Shown piece after piece: positions 10,176-21,100 of a stretch of DNA of 64,000 nucleotides. The stretch comes from Saccharina japonica (Eukaryota; Sar; Phaeophyceae; Laminariales; Laminariaceae), in NCBI GenBank assembly GCA_008828725.1, contig MEHQ01002830.1:129501-193500 (forward strand), in the 5' to 3' direction. Both the position numbers and the translations under genes were made by a program. Positions within the stretch are counted from its first letter, which is position 1; every line of letters starts with the position of its first letter. Below the pieces are notes generated by a model. That model was not told the DNA's origin. It saw only the letters and a list, made by a program, of their open reading frames with translations, and did no database searches.

Positions 10176-11765
10176 TCAGCGGTGCCGAGCGCGGGGTCGC
10201 GTAGTCCGATGGACAGCTCGGGACATGAGCGGGGGTGGAGACGGTGGCTGCTGCACCTTGGCCGGCTGCTGGGGCTCCACGCCTGGCGAGGGCTGCTGGT
10301 GGGCCTGCTTCCGCTGTCGCTGTTGCTGCAGCTGGTGGGACGCTCCTAGCAAGGCCAGCCAGAGGGTCTGCAGCTGCTGTGGCTTCTGCAGGTGTTGGGC
10401 CGCACCGGGCGAGGTCGACTGGAGTGCATGCTGATGTAGCTGCTGCACCGCGCCGGGAAAGACCTGCCGGAGGGCGTGCTTCATGGGGGCAGTTCGGGCG
10501 GCCGGAGTACGCAATGGAGGGCGAAGAAAAATATCAGGCGCGGTACTGGCAGTACGGGGCGGCAAGGTGGCTTCTGAGTCACAAACAGCATGGAAGGAAG
10601 TATCAGCAGTAGTCACCACAGCAGGAGCTTGTACATGACTGTTCACAACAGCTGAAGCTGGTACAGCAGGAGCAAGCACATCTGCTCCGGCAGCAGAGCC
10701 TGTACTGAAAGCGTTGACTCTAACAGCAGTAAAAATATCAGCGGCTGTACTGAAATCTCTATGAGAAGCATCGTCCACATTAACAGCAGTGAAGAAAACA
10801 GGGAGTATGCCCGTATTAAATTCCAGTGTGTAATCTTCTAAGCGAGGCGCGGGAAAAAAATCATCAACAGCATTTTGGCGCTCTGACCTCGTACGAGTAC
10901 CAGCGGTACTCGGCTGGGCAGCAGCCAGCCCCGTGTCTTGCTCCGAACCAGGTAGAACTGGAGGTGGGTGGCGCAGTCTGCTCGAATACTGCTCGGCAGG
11001 TATCGTGGAGTCAGAGCCGGAGGCGGGCTGGGCAGCTGGGGCGGCCTGGTGCAGCCCGTCGAGAGGCGGGGCCCTACAAGGGTCCAATTCGGCCGTTGGG
11101 TGGAAAGGAGGCTCGGTCTTCCAGGCCTTGAGAGGCCGAACTTCAGCAGTTGAGCGAGGAGGAAAAATACCAGGAACAAATTTTCTGCGTACAGCAGTAT
11201 CGCTCTCTGGCCTCGTACGAGTATCAGCGGTACTCGGCTGGGCATCAGCCAGCCCCGTGTCGCGCTCAGAGCCAGGTAGAACTGGAAGTTGGAGGTGCAG
11301 TCTGCTCGAAAACTGCTCGGCAGGTATCGTAGAGCCAGAGGCGGAGGCGGGCTGGCGCAGATCGTGTCGAGGCAGATGGTCCAAACCGGCCGGTTGTCGG
11401 AGAGAAGGTTCGCTCCTCGAAGCAGGCCAAGCGTCATCGAGAGGCTGCGAGGCTCTGGAGGTCTTGAGAGGCAGAGCGTCCTCCGCTGAACAAGAAGGAG
11501 CCATGGCGGAGGGCATGAGGGACTCAACTTGCTTTCCCGGTGGGCAAGGGGATGGCAGCTCAGAGGCCTGTCTTGAGGACGGATCCGTTGGAGTGAAGGG
11601 TTCTACTTGCATCCCCAGTGGGCAAGGAGCAAGAGCTCGTGGCTTGGAGGCATGTTGTCCAGGCGAGCTTGCAGCAGCTCCGTCTTCCAATCTACAGTCC
11701 ACAGGTTGATCTGATGTACTTGGCGCTTCACCTTCATCGGCGCTTCGTAGACGGTGGCTCAGCAA
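10176..11765 (-). pseudogene. Pro/Ser/Ala/Gln-rich frame at the 5' end of the LTR element, internally duplicated
   Basis: This 529-codon open frame is the first inside the 5' LTR and lies where gag is expected. It has no ATG at its start; the frame is open back to a TAA near 11835 and the first codons are non-Met. The middle contains a diverged duplication: IPAEQFSSRL...LPGSERDTGLADAQPS and IPAEQYSSRL...LPGSEQDTGLAAAQPS, produced by a ~324 bp tandem DNA repeat (10881-11030 and 11205-11353). The C-terminal third is Gln-rich (QQLHQHALQS, QQQRQRKQAHQQ). No zinc knuckle, capsid motif or membrane segment is visible. It may be a disordered gag N-terminus or a repeat-bearing leader that happens to be open. 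Confidence 0.4.
10881..11353. repeat. Diverged tandem duplication, ~324 bp period
   Basis: Blocks 10881-11030 and 11205-11353 share long stretches such as CGGTACTCGGCTGGGCA and CTGCTCGGCAGGTATCGT with scattered substitutions. They encode repeated peptide segments in the minus-strand frame at 10176-11765. Confidence 0.75.
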
Positions 11766-11960
11766 GGGGCCCTGAGGTTCAGGGTCATGGTCTGGGCTGC
11801 CGCGAAGGGGAGCAGATCCTCCACTTTCTTAAGACGACATCGGGGCGGAGTCGAGCGGAGCAATGCTGTTCTCTCGCTCAGGAAACGCGAACAACTAACG
11901 GCTAAAAAAAAACGAGTACGAGTACAAGTAAAACCTTTCCTCCGTTTTTAGGCTAGTCGT

Positions 11961-11979
11961 CCGGCCGAAAGCAACGCCA
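11961..11979 (-). promoter_or_regulatory. tRNA primer-binding site of the LTR element
   Basis: Two bases inside the 5' LTR the minus strand reads TGGCGTTGCTTTCGGCC. TGG pairs with a tRNA CCA end, and the position is as expected for a Ty3-type primer-binding site. I cannot name the tRNA from sequence alone. Confidence 0.6.
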
Positions 11980-11981
11980 AT

Positions 11982-12271
11982 TGAAATGAAGCTAGGTATA
12001 AGAGGACAGGGTATCCCTAGCCAGGTTGGCCTATGAACGGGTACACGTTGGTACTCACGTGTGTTGTTTGCTTAGAGATAGAAGAAGAGCAGCTTTATTC
12101 CGTTATCCGTGATGAACGACTGAGAAGGCCGGTGAGATGGCTAAAAGCCATCGGGAACCATCCCCGGTTCCCACCTAAGATACCGCCTTCCAAGTACTAC
12201 CAATACGATTCTTACACCTGATACCAGGTATTTACCAAACGTTTCCACATCATGCCAGCAGTACCATAACA
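11982..12271 (-). repeat. 5' LTR (right copy)
   Basis: This is the 290 bp partner of the repeat at 441-730, differing at nine positions by my count. It is followed by the TTAA target duplication at 12272-12275. It would contain the element's promoter. The open frames downstream on the minus strand begin at about 11830. Confidence 0.9.
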
Positions 12272-12305
12272 TTAAACCCTTCTTTTTACCCGTCGACATC
12301 CAGCA

Positions 12306-13227
12306 CACCCAGTGTTCGTGCCGAATCTTCATCCTAAAAAGGTACCAGTTATGTGGTCACAAAACTACGACACAGAGATACTACGCTCAGTGCAGCAAGT
12401 AGAGCAGACAACCCAATTCCGTATATATTCGACAGGCAAGACCTACCCTGCTAGCAATCAAGGTGCATAAAAGAGGGGGGGGGAAAAGAAGAAAAAACAA
12501 AAAAGAGGAAAAGCGAAACTTAAAATAATAATATGAATTAAACATCACAAAGCGAATCAGCAAACAATCAAACAACCAAACAAGAACATGACAATAAAAT
12601 AAAGAAAGTGTCGTCCTTCTTCCAGAGGAGATGCGACAGACAATAAAGTCAAATGAAATGAAACGAAATGAAAAGGAATGAGAAGTAACGCAAACAGAGC
12701 AAGACTAAGAAGGACGGGAAAGGACAGGCAACCGGAGCACACCCAAAGCCCCTTCCAGGCAGCCGAGGCAGGTATGTGCCCGAATTACAGACAGGTTCTA
12801 CAATTAGTCATTCTGGTACCTTGCTGCCCTGTATGCCGTCTCTTTCCTGCTTTCGTTCGCGCGGTTTCCCTGTTGCACATTGTTGACTCGTCCATGGACC
12901 ACCACAGCACTAGAGGCTGCCGCTTTGTATTGTTTGTTGCTTCTCTGCTAATGCTGAGGTACTGCGTACTTTTCTTCCGTCGCCCGCATTTGGACGGTTT
13001 GCCGTATAGGCTAGATTTCAATATACTGTAAAATTAAAACTCATTGTAGCCACGCTAATCCCCCACGTGACAACCACTTCAAAAGAAAGCCTTGTATGTT
13101 ATAGTATATTGGTGACAAAACAAGCAATCGGCTTTTTGTCTATGTCTTTTCCACTTATTGGCGCATGAAAAGAACGCAAACAACGTCCAGAATAACCAAG
13201 TACCAGATAGCAATCTTCATATATATG
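12306..13227. other. Intergenic, nothing recognised
   Basis: AT-rich sequence with purine-rich tracts (around 12474-12680, including a G9 run). Short ORFs on both strands lack family features. I see no gene here. Confidence 0.5.
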
Positions 13228-13907
13228 CTCTCACGAACCAAGAACACTCGGACCTCGTCGCACGTTTTTTGCCGGTGAAGGCCCTTCGATTGCGTTTGTG
13301 TTATAGTTTTGTTCACATCGGATAGAAAACACTCTCCCCCCGATCCAATGAGCTAATAAAACAAGTAGGCTTGAAAACAATGTGACCACTACCGGTCATT
13401 TCTTGTTTTTTACATGTTATACGCTTTTCACCGGTAAAGAGAGTTATAGCTAGGCCAATGGATTTTCGGAGCGCAGTCCACACGTATGCTGTTCTGTCGA
13501 TTGCGATGCCGAAATTGGTTTTGGGATAAATCAAGTTGTTTTTATCTGAGAAAACAGACTTGATAAACAAACCTGTTTTTTCCAGGTTTTCCTAAAAACG
13601 ATAGAGCATCGCAATCGACAGAACAGAACACGTGTTGACCGCGCTCTGGAAATCCATTAAGCTACCTATAACTTGCTTTATCGAAGACAAACTTCAACCA
13701 TTTTGAGAAAAGAAAAGACCGTTGGTGGTCACATTTATTGCAACAGTAATTTGTGCATCGGGTTATAGGGTCGGGGAGAAAGTTTCAAATCCGATGTGAA
13801 AACAAAACGAACCAAAACAAAAAGCAAGCAGCCGCAACCGAAATACCTCTTCCGGCAGGAAACGTGTGGCAAGCTCTGAGTGCCGTTGCGTCGTGAGACC
13901 TATGAAA
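13228..13907. mobile_element. Foldback element with ~300 bp inverted arms
   Basis: The core inverted repeat CTGTTCTGTCGATTGCGATG (13489-13508) is mirrored at 13606-13626. Outward, further blocks pair in inverted order: GACCACTACCGGTCATTTCTT with the complement of AAAGACCGTTGGTGGTC, the CACATCGGAT...CTCCCCCCGA block, and outermost CTCTCACGA with TCGTGAGA near 13905. The arms are roughly 80% alike and about 300 bp each, around a loop of about 90 bp. There is no coding capacity. It is a nonautonomous foldback or long-TIR DNA element. Confidence 0.7.
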
Positions 13908-15095
13908 GTCACTATTTTGGGGTTTAGCAAGTGGTTTGGATTGCTTGAGTGCACCTGTTCATCCTAGAGACAGTAACAATTCAAACCTCGATTGTTTGTT
14001 TTTTCGCTTAGATGCTAACATATACGTCTAGATCAGGCTTATATTTTGAGTCAGATTGTTCCAAGGCATCTGACAGTATATCTGCAGTAACAATGTTACC
14101 ATTCGATCAATTCAACAACGATGATCTTGACACGAATTATATAATTGCCGCTTAGACCCCCCCTGCCTAATCAGTCCAAAGCCGACATGCTCATGTCAAA
14201 CACAAATCTCGTGTTATGTTACTAAATATAAATAATAACCCGTGTGCCTCTCGACCTGCCAACGGCGAGCATAGGAAGAGCGACACCTACCGAGCCCTGC
14301 ATGCTTTACGAAACGAGCCCTCGGCCCTATTTCATACGACTTGGACACTTTTCTCATTCAGTTTCGGCGGGAATCGCTTGTCGTGGAGTTATTTGACCGC
14401 AAAACCTCGCGCACAAATCCTTCTTCCAGAACTATGTACCCTGGCACGTAGTACGCGCTTGTATCCTTGCACTCCGCTTGCGTCACTGTAGACAAGCCTG
14501 ACAATGGGCACGGTCCCTACCACACGACCAAGTTCTACGGAATAAACGCGGATTTTTGACGCGAGAAGATCAGGATTACGGTGAAAATAAGACACCTCCA
14601 TAGATACCGTCGGTATTGAAATCGGTGGTGCTTTGATCGTGCGCGAGGGAGCGAGGGGAACATCCAAGCAGTACTAAACCTTGAATACAAACTTGTACAC
14701 ACGAAATGAACAAATTTGAAGTAACTAACCTCACGGTCTGGTGGAATTTTCTTCGAACTGTTCTGACCGAGAGACGTCGTCGCTGTCTCAGACGTCTGGC
14801 TCCGCATTGCGAGTTATACAATACCGTACGCAGTTGCCGCCTCAGCTATACGTCGAGTATCGAAAAATTAACTGCTAAACGTTCTGTTAATTAACAGTGT
14901 ACCCATTACAGTAGTGTGTAATATTCATCGGGACAGTTCGGCCCGCTTTGGCTAAAGGCCTAACAGTGTACGCGTAATACTCCTGGCGAACACGCAGCAC
15001 AATAGCAGCCTGACCCCCCCCCCCCCCCCTATCTTCCCCTCTGCTGGTCTTCGTTGCACCCCAGCATTGCCACCGGATTGCTATATCCAGTTTCC
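13908..15095. other. Intergenic region upstream of the cysteine-rich gene
   Basis: No coding feature is recognised. A run of 16 C lies at 15014-15029, 66 bp upstream of the start codon, and is followed by a pyrimidine-rich stretch. It would lie in the promoter or 5' UTR of the next gene. No clear TATA box was identified. Confidence 0.4.
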
Positions 15096-15168
15096 ATGAG
15101 GGCCAAGGATGTCGTTCGACTAACCACCTTGGTGGTCGTTGCCATGCTGTCCACGTCTTTGGCGCAAG
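15096..15168 (+). CDS. Exon 1: signal peptide
   Basis: The ATG at 15096 opens MRAKDVVRLTTLVVVAMLS, a charged head followed by a hydrophobic core and small residues (TSLAQ), typical of a cleavable signal peptide. The exon ends CAAG before GTGAGA, phase 1. Joined to exon B1, the mature protein would begin near V-C-S-G. The first intron is 3.8 kb and full of mobile elements. Confidence 0.75.
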
Positions 15169-18100
15169 GTGAGATACCTTCACGTCGCATGTGTAGAGCG
15201 AACTTAACATTTTCTGTAGCTTTCGCGAGCATCTAACTGCATTTGGCGGGTTTGCGCAGCCCTAATGTTTGCGTGGCGGTCGCGGTGTCTTATTATCAGG
15301 TGGAGGAGGCAAGCCGGCTCAGGAAGGCAAGATTAGGCTACCTTGACTTTCTGAGTTTAAATATGCACTCCTGAATCGACCTTCTACTCCGTCATGGCCT
15401 TGATCGCATAAATTGGTAGCAGATCTAGTTTGCCTGAAATATTCAAGATAGTATAGCTGTCGCTAGCGACTCGTGCAACTTTTGAACTGTGGTAGGTCGT
15501 TTTTGGTGGCAGTGGACGTGCAGTGCCATACCAACGTACTGAATATGGCCAGGACAACATGCACACGTCTGCAACGACCATGCAATGAAAACGCACCAAA
15601 GACAACGTATCATATGAGTAATCGTTTATATAGTATGAGGAATACGACCACTGCTTTACTGGTCCTCGTATGTATGGCACTGCTGCAAACAGACGAAACA
15701 TATGAACCGAAATCCAGGGTAGAATGTACAATCACAAGGCTGCGCATGGGTGCCGATTATTGCAGGCACTCATTCTCCGGGAAGGGGTTAAGAAAATACG
15801 GGTGATAAGTGTAAACATAATGCTAGGTGTTGGAAAGTCGACGGCACACATGTGGCGGTTCGGGAGGAAGTGGTTGGAAGTGTCGCTTACGAGCTACTGC
15901 AATTGCGAACGACTGCTTGTACGGTACAGTACAAGTCATGGAACGTTTGTATACGTCTAGAGCCGGTCGCCCCGTTGGGCTAGATGGTAACCACGAAGCC
16001 TGTCAGCGTCAAGGTCGCGAGTTCGAGCCCCCCCGAGTGCATGTTCGTAGGGCCTTTTTCTCGCAAAAAATATCTTGACTAGCGGAAAGCGCGAGCGCGT
16101 GAGTTAGCAAAATTCGAAGAAAATCGACGAGCGCTGGGAAGGCTGGACCCTCTGCGCGATTCAAAATCAAGCAAGAACCGTGATAGGGGAGGAGGGAGAG
16201 GAGCCTGCTTTGTGACCCCGGATCTGAGTTACGACTAGGGAGGGAGAAAGACGGAAGGGCGAAGATAATAAATGGGATGGAAAAAAACAAACATCACGGA
16301 GCCACCTACCCAACCATAACCCCCCCAACCTCTGCCACCTGTGGCAGTACAGCTGGGTAAAACCCACAACAGAGAGTGTGTTTACCGATGTTGGTATCTT
16401 GAATCTAGTGCGGGAGCGACTATCTGTCTTAAGTTTGTGTGGTTTTCGAGTATGATTCGACTTTCGGAAATCCATTTTTGGATTTGTATTCCTTGTCGTC
16501 GGATTTTTGTGTTCTGAATTTTACTGTATGCAATCATCACCTCAAAAGGTGGTGCAGGAACGTTTATAATACCTTAATGGCGCCATGGTCTGGAGTTTGA
16601 AACTGGATTGCGTCTACACTTGATTGCGCATACTCGTAGTGGCTGGGATATTTAGCCTTCTACGGTATATTGTACGCCTCGTGGGGAATTTCGGACCCTG
16701 ATATTCCTGATATTGCAGTATGTGCCATGATATGCCATGAAGGTAGGAAAATGTATCAGGGCGGTACAAACATGCCAACGATCGCTTAGGGCCCGTATTA
16801 ACGAGTATAAAATAAATTCAATTTGGAAGAAATAAAATTCAAATTCGCTTTTCATTGGTCAACACACGCACCAGCACCAAATATCATGCCCCAAGATCCT
16901 AATCTTTGGTGCTGGTGCGTGTGTTGACCAATGAAAAGCGGATTTTAATATTTTTTTTTCCAAATTTCTTTTTTTTTTTCTTCGTTAAAACGGGCCCTTA
17001 TGTTCCGTACATACACATTCAATACGGTATATTCGTGATGACGGGGCATACGACGTTTGGATATGGTTATAATACGTACGTGAAGGAAGATCTAATTGAC
17101 GTACGAGGTACACAATTAATAGAGCAGGGCCCCTGTTGTAGCATAGGAGCGTCTGCATTTCGCCATGTTGCGGAGATAAGGTATTTTCGGGGGAAGGCCC
17201 CAGTTTGATCAGTCCTTTTGACTCTTTTCATTTCACTTCTTGCCCCTCCTCGCCCCCCCCTCCGCCATTCTCTTCAAGTGGCTTCCGAAATCTCGACTGT
17301 ACGGACTTGTCTTGATCATAGGGCTTTAGCGTGGCCACACGCAAAAATTTCGTATGTATTCGCAGTTGGAATGGTACTACAGGTTTTTAACTCTGCATGA
17401 AATAGAGCGTGAACCACCCCCCAAGCTTGTCCAAGCGGTGCACAAATGTCAGATAATTCTTGAAGAACGTGGTGGTGCCGTGCAATGTCAGTTGCCCGCG
17501 CTGCACGTCTGTGGCCGACAAGATCCCGAGTAAGGTCTGAGTACAAGTCATTCGGCAAACATTGGCTGAATGCCCTTTTGAACAAACGGTATGTTACACT
17601 AAAAGGGCCTTGTGAGGGCGACGATGTCGTCTACATATCAAGGACTGTCGAATTCCGTGTATCAATGCAGCCTGCCATTTGCTTCTCTTGTGGTGTTTTG
17701 CAAAGGTATACTAGCCGCGGTTTCGGTGCAATGTTGGGAAAACCATACGAATTGGAGCACGTCGCCTACATGACAGGCAATATCGAGGTTGCAGCGTCCG
17801 ATGGCCGGCTTGGACCATCTCACCTTCTACTTTTAAAGGGTCATGACATTTTCTGCCCCTGTTGTGGCCGAATCTGGATTTGCTAAACAAGGAGGCATTT
17901 TTTGGTCACGTTCCCAAACAAGAATATTGTGCTCCCGGTCTACTCGACCCTAGACATACCGAAGAGGGCATACGTCTGCTGTAAGATCCTTCATGGGACC
18001 CCTGATAGGCCTGACCGCAGGGATAGCGTTGCCTGCGAAGACGACGGTTGTGTTTAGTTTTGCTTGTGAAGCACGGCAGACCGGTGTACCGGTTTAACAA

Positions 18101-21100
18101 AGAACCATAATGGTGTCACGCAAAGTTCTCCGTGTGACTGTTTACCCTTGTTACCACTTATCTGCGTTGTGCATCGTATAAATGAGGCCCTGGTAGTTGC
18201 AGCTTTAACTGACACAACGCCTACCGCTTATTTCGCAGTGCTACCGACCACAGCGCCCGTGCAGGGTAGCCTCGTGTCCATAGTTCGGATTCCCACGATA
18301 CGTGTGTCCGACGGTACAAATATTTGCCCCATACATCGCAAGGTTCCGTACGACCCCACGCGGTTGAGGGTAAATCTTTACCTCTTCGGCGTCCAAGGAG
18401 AAGTGCTCGCAGTCCGATGATACCTGGTGAAAACGCTGGTGCTTCGTCTTCCCCTAATAATTAAAACCAAGGATTTGATCTAACACTAGCTGGCGTTTTT
18501 CGGTCAATTGTTTATCAACGTACTGAGCGTTGGCTCGTTCCCTCGACGTCGTGTCCTTGTCATCGGACGCTGACGAAGAACGAGTTCATCATCGTGATGC
18601 GCCGTTAGATGGTAGAATATTAATAGACTCGGTTCAATGCCTACGCTGGACGATACCGTAACAGTCGTTAATTGAATGTTCACGCTTGCAATCGAGTGGA
18701 ATGGACACCGGTCACACTGCGCCGCTTTCGAACGTGGTTTCGGGAACGGCGTCAATTTGTCGCTGATCAGACAGTGCACACCTACTGCTAAAAATAGAGA
18801 AAAACATACAAATAATGTGGACCGCTGGTTGCGGCAATGCTGCAAGTACCGCGTGAATCCAAAATTATTTCGCCGGTTGGTTTCCGTACCCTCCCCACTG
18901 AATGTTTCTCCGTGCCGTATACCGTCTGCCTGCCCGCTTCCGACTGTGCTCTGACCGAACGTAGTGTGTAGTGGCAACGGGCAATGCGACACGGGCTGCT
19001 GCAACACGGTTACAGGAGAATGCACAGGTAAGACCGTCTCGCGCCATCGAAATGCGGACGTTGTGACCATGCGAGGGAAAAAGCAGTTACTGATTGCCGT
19101 ACGGTGTGCAATACTGTTATTTTCTGATTTTATACAGTACGTCCTACACCCTAAACAATTGCACAGGTCGTCCAACGCTAAGCTTTAACAGGCCAATCTA
19201 CTCCCGTGAGGTACTATCCTCGTTCATGAAGTCGAGTCTACGACCCGCACTGCATGATGTTGATCACCACGATGCTGCCGCCATGTAGTGTTTACACGCG
19301 CGGCGAAGATTGGTCTCAGGCGCCGGTAAATATCTGAACCTGTATACTATGCATCGCCTGCCGCACACCGTTGTTATCTGCGCGTGTCGTACTGGCATTC
19401 CCAAATATCTGTCTACAGTGCAGCACGAGGGGAACTTGCTGGGTGCTTCAAACAAATCGACAGTTCTTTCAACATTACGTTCAGCTGTTTGACTCGAACA
19501 TTGGCGTGCTTTTGGCCGAGGTGTTTTCTCGTCTCTGTTTGGGTTCCTGGATCTGCACGCCCATTTTTATTGCCCTTGTTCATCTTCGCCGCATTGTTCC
19601 ACATCGGCTCTGTTCCATGCCGAACTCGGCGTCCACCATGCAAGCCGACAGTGCAATCACCGACGGTGATCCAGCGGACGTGAGGTGCCAATGCGAGACC
19701 GGCGTTCTTGACGGCATCTCCGGACAGTGCGGTGAGTCGGCTTGGCCCGCGCTATGAGAGTAGTTGTCTGAGCTTCACCGAGCGCAAACACGTTGCTGTG
19801 CTGAATGACGTCACTGCCGAACCGGTATTGTACTCTTCCTCATCCCTGTTACTTGCATACAAAGATTGTTCAGGCAGTTCGAATACGGTACATACTCCCC
19901 TGGCATGCTCTGAGAGTAGCGTGTCAGTCTCTGTACCTCACTCTGGATAGCAAGCGCCGCGATACCCAAGCCACAATGGAAGGCGCTAACGACTCGTTAC
20001 CACGCAGCTAGTTCTCGATCGAATAGCGAAAAACTCAACCCATAGTTTTGGATCAATCACATGCGTGAATGCTTCTGAATGTCATCGAAATGGCAAATGT
20101 GGGAATTTTCCCGCGGTCACTTCGTATCCTTTGTTAGTAGGCGCTTAGGCAATCCACCCTTAGTCGTTCCTTTAGCCCCGTTCCGATAGTGTCCATTTTA
20201 CATGCTGACGTTTGGTAGCCTGGACATGATGATGACCTTTGTCTAGGCATTGCGTACGCGTGCAATCGTGTGGAATGGGCATCCATCAGATCGCGCCGCT
20301 CTTCGAACGTGGTTCCGTGAATGTCGTCGGTGTTCTGCGTTTTAGAAAACGAATCTGCTCATGAGCTTTAACGTAGAAGAGCAACCCCACGGTAGGGGTG
20401 CCACTTTTTGCCTCAATATTTTCTGACCGGTTGTGGTTCTCATGTGAGTAACCACCGGATACTACTATTATTTTACTGGTATGTTTGTTTTGGGACTACC
20501 GTATTGAAAGTTTTGGTCGGGTTGCGCGAACGAATGTTTCCGAGGTCATGTTTCGGGTGAGATATTAAGCTCCTCATGTGAGGAGCTCAGACAATTCTGC
20601 CGCACCCTTGCAGTAGGATGAGTCAGAACCACAAGAAACAGGGATCACATGGTGGGTCTTTGCTACAGTACCGTGTCATGCGAAATCTATATCGCCGTGT
20701 TTTCACGTGAACGTCTGCTTTGAATATTCTCGGTGGCCGTATCTCATTTGCTTGTCCGCTTTTGACTGTGCTTTAACCGAACGTAGTGTGTAGTGGCAAC
20801 GGCCAGTGCGACACGGGCTGCTGCAACACGGTTACAGGAGAATACACAGGTAAGACACGTCGCACGCCATCGAAATGCGGACGTTGTGACCACGCCAGGA
20901 TGCAAGCTGTTACTAATTGCCGTACGGTTTTGCAATACTGTTCTTGTCTGATTCCATACAGTACGCGCTATACCCTAAACAAATGCACAGGTCGTCCGAC
21001 GCTAAGATTGACTAGGCCAATCTACTCCCGCGAGGTACTATCCTCGTTCATGAAGTCGATTCTACGACCCGCACCGCACTATGTCGATCACCACGATGCT

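Larger units (their letters stand above)
441..12271 (-). mobile_element. Ty3-type chromovirus-like LTR retrotransposon carrying a NADAR domain (decayed)
   Basis: An 11.83 kb element has two 290 bp direct repeats starting TG and ending CA, a 4 bp TTAA target duplication (437-440 and 12272-12275), a primer-binding site beside the right LTR, and protease, reverse transcriptase, integrase and chromodomain on the minus strand in Ty3 order. I count nine differences between the two LTRs (about 97% identity), so the insertion is not recent. The pol frames are broken near 4150-4200, RNase H is mostly absent, and no gag with a zinc knuckle is evident, so this copy is inactive. The interior is clearly more GC-rich than the surrounding DNA. 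The unusual part is the NADAR domain at the head of the pol frame. Confidence 0.9.
1..12305. mobile_element. TIR element interrupted by an LTR retrotransposon
   Basis: The first ~50 bases (TGCTGGATGTCGACGGGTAG onward) reappear inverted, in two pieces: 412-440 (GTGTGTGTTCTTCACATTAA) and 12272-12305, which ends GTCGACATCCAGCA. Rejoining the pieces across the LTR element gives one right terminal inverted repeat matching the left one over about 50 bp. The host element is therefore about 475 bp (1-440 plus 12276-12305), and the retrotransposon inserted inside its right TIR. The interior holds no ORF I recognise. The left target duplication cannot be seen because the window begins at or just inside the element. 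The superfamily is undetermined. Confidence 0.7.

Noticed and set aside
15961..16043. Functional tRNA-Asp gene
   Set aside because: Anticodon loop is one base short and the acceptor stem does not pair; better explained as SINE head or pseudogene.
19371..19757. Single-exon reading of A-type modules extended upstream of ATGCAAG
   Set aside because: The upstream part is in intron-like sequence and the phase-1 acceptor at CAAG is conserved in all copies; the extended frames are not needed and differ between copies.
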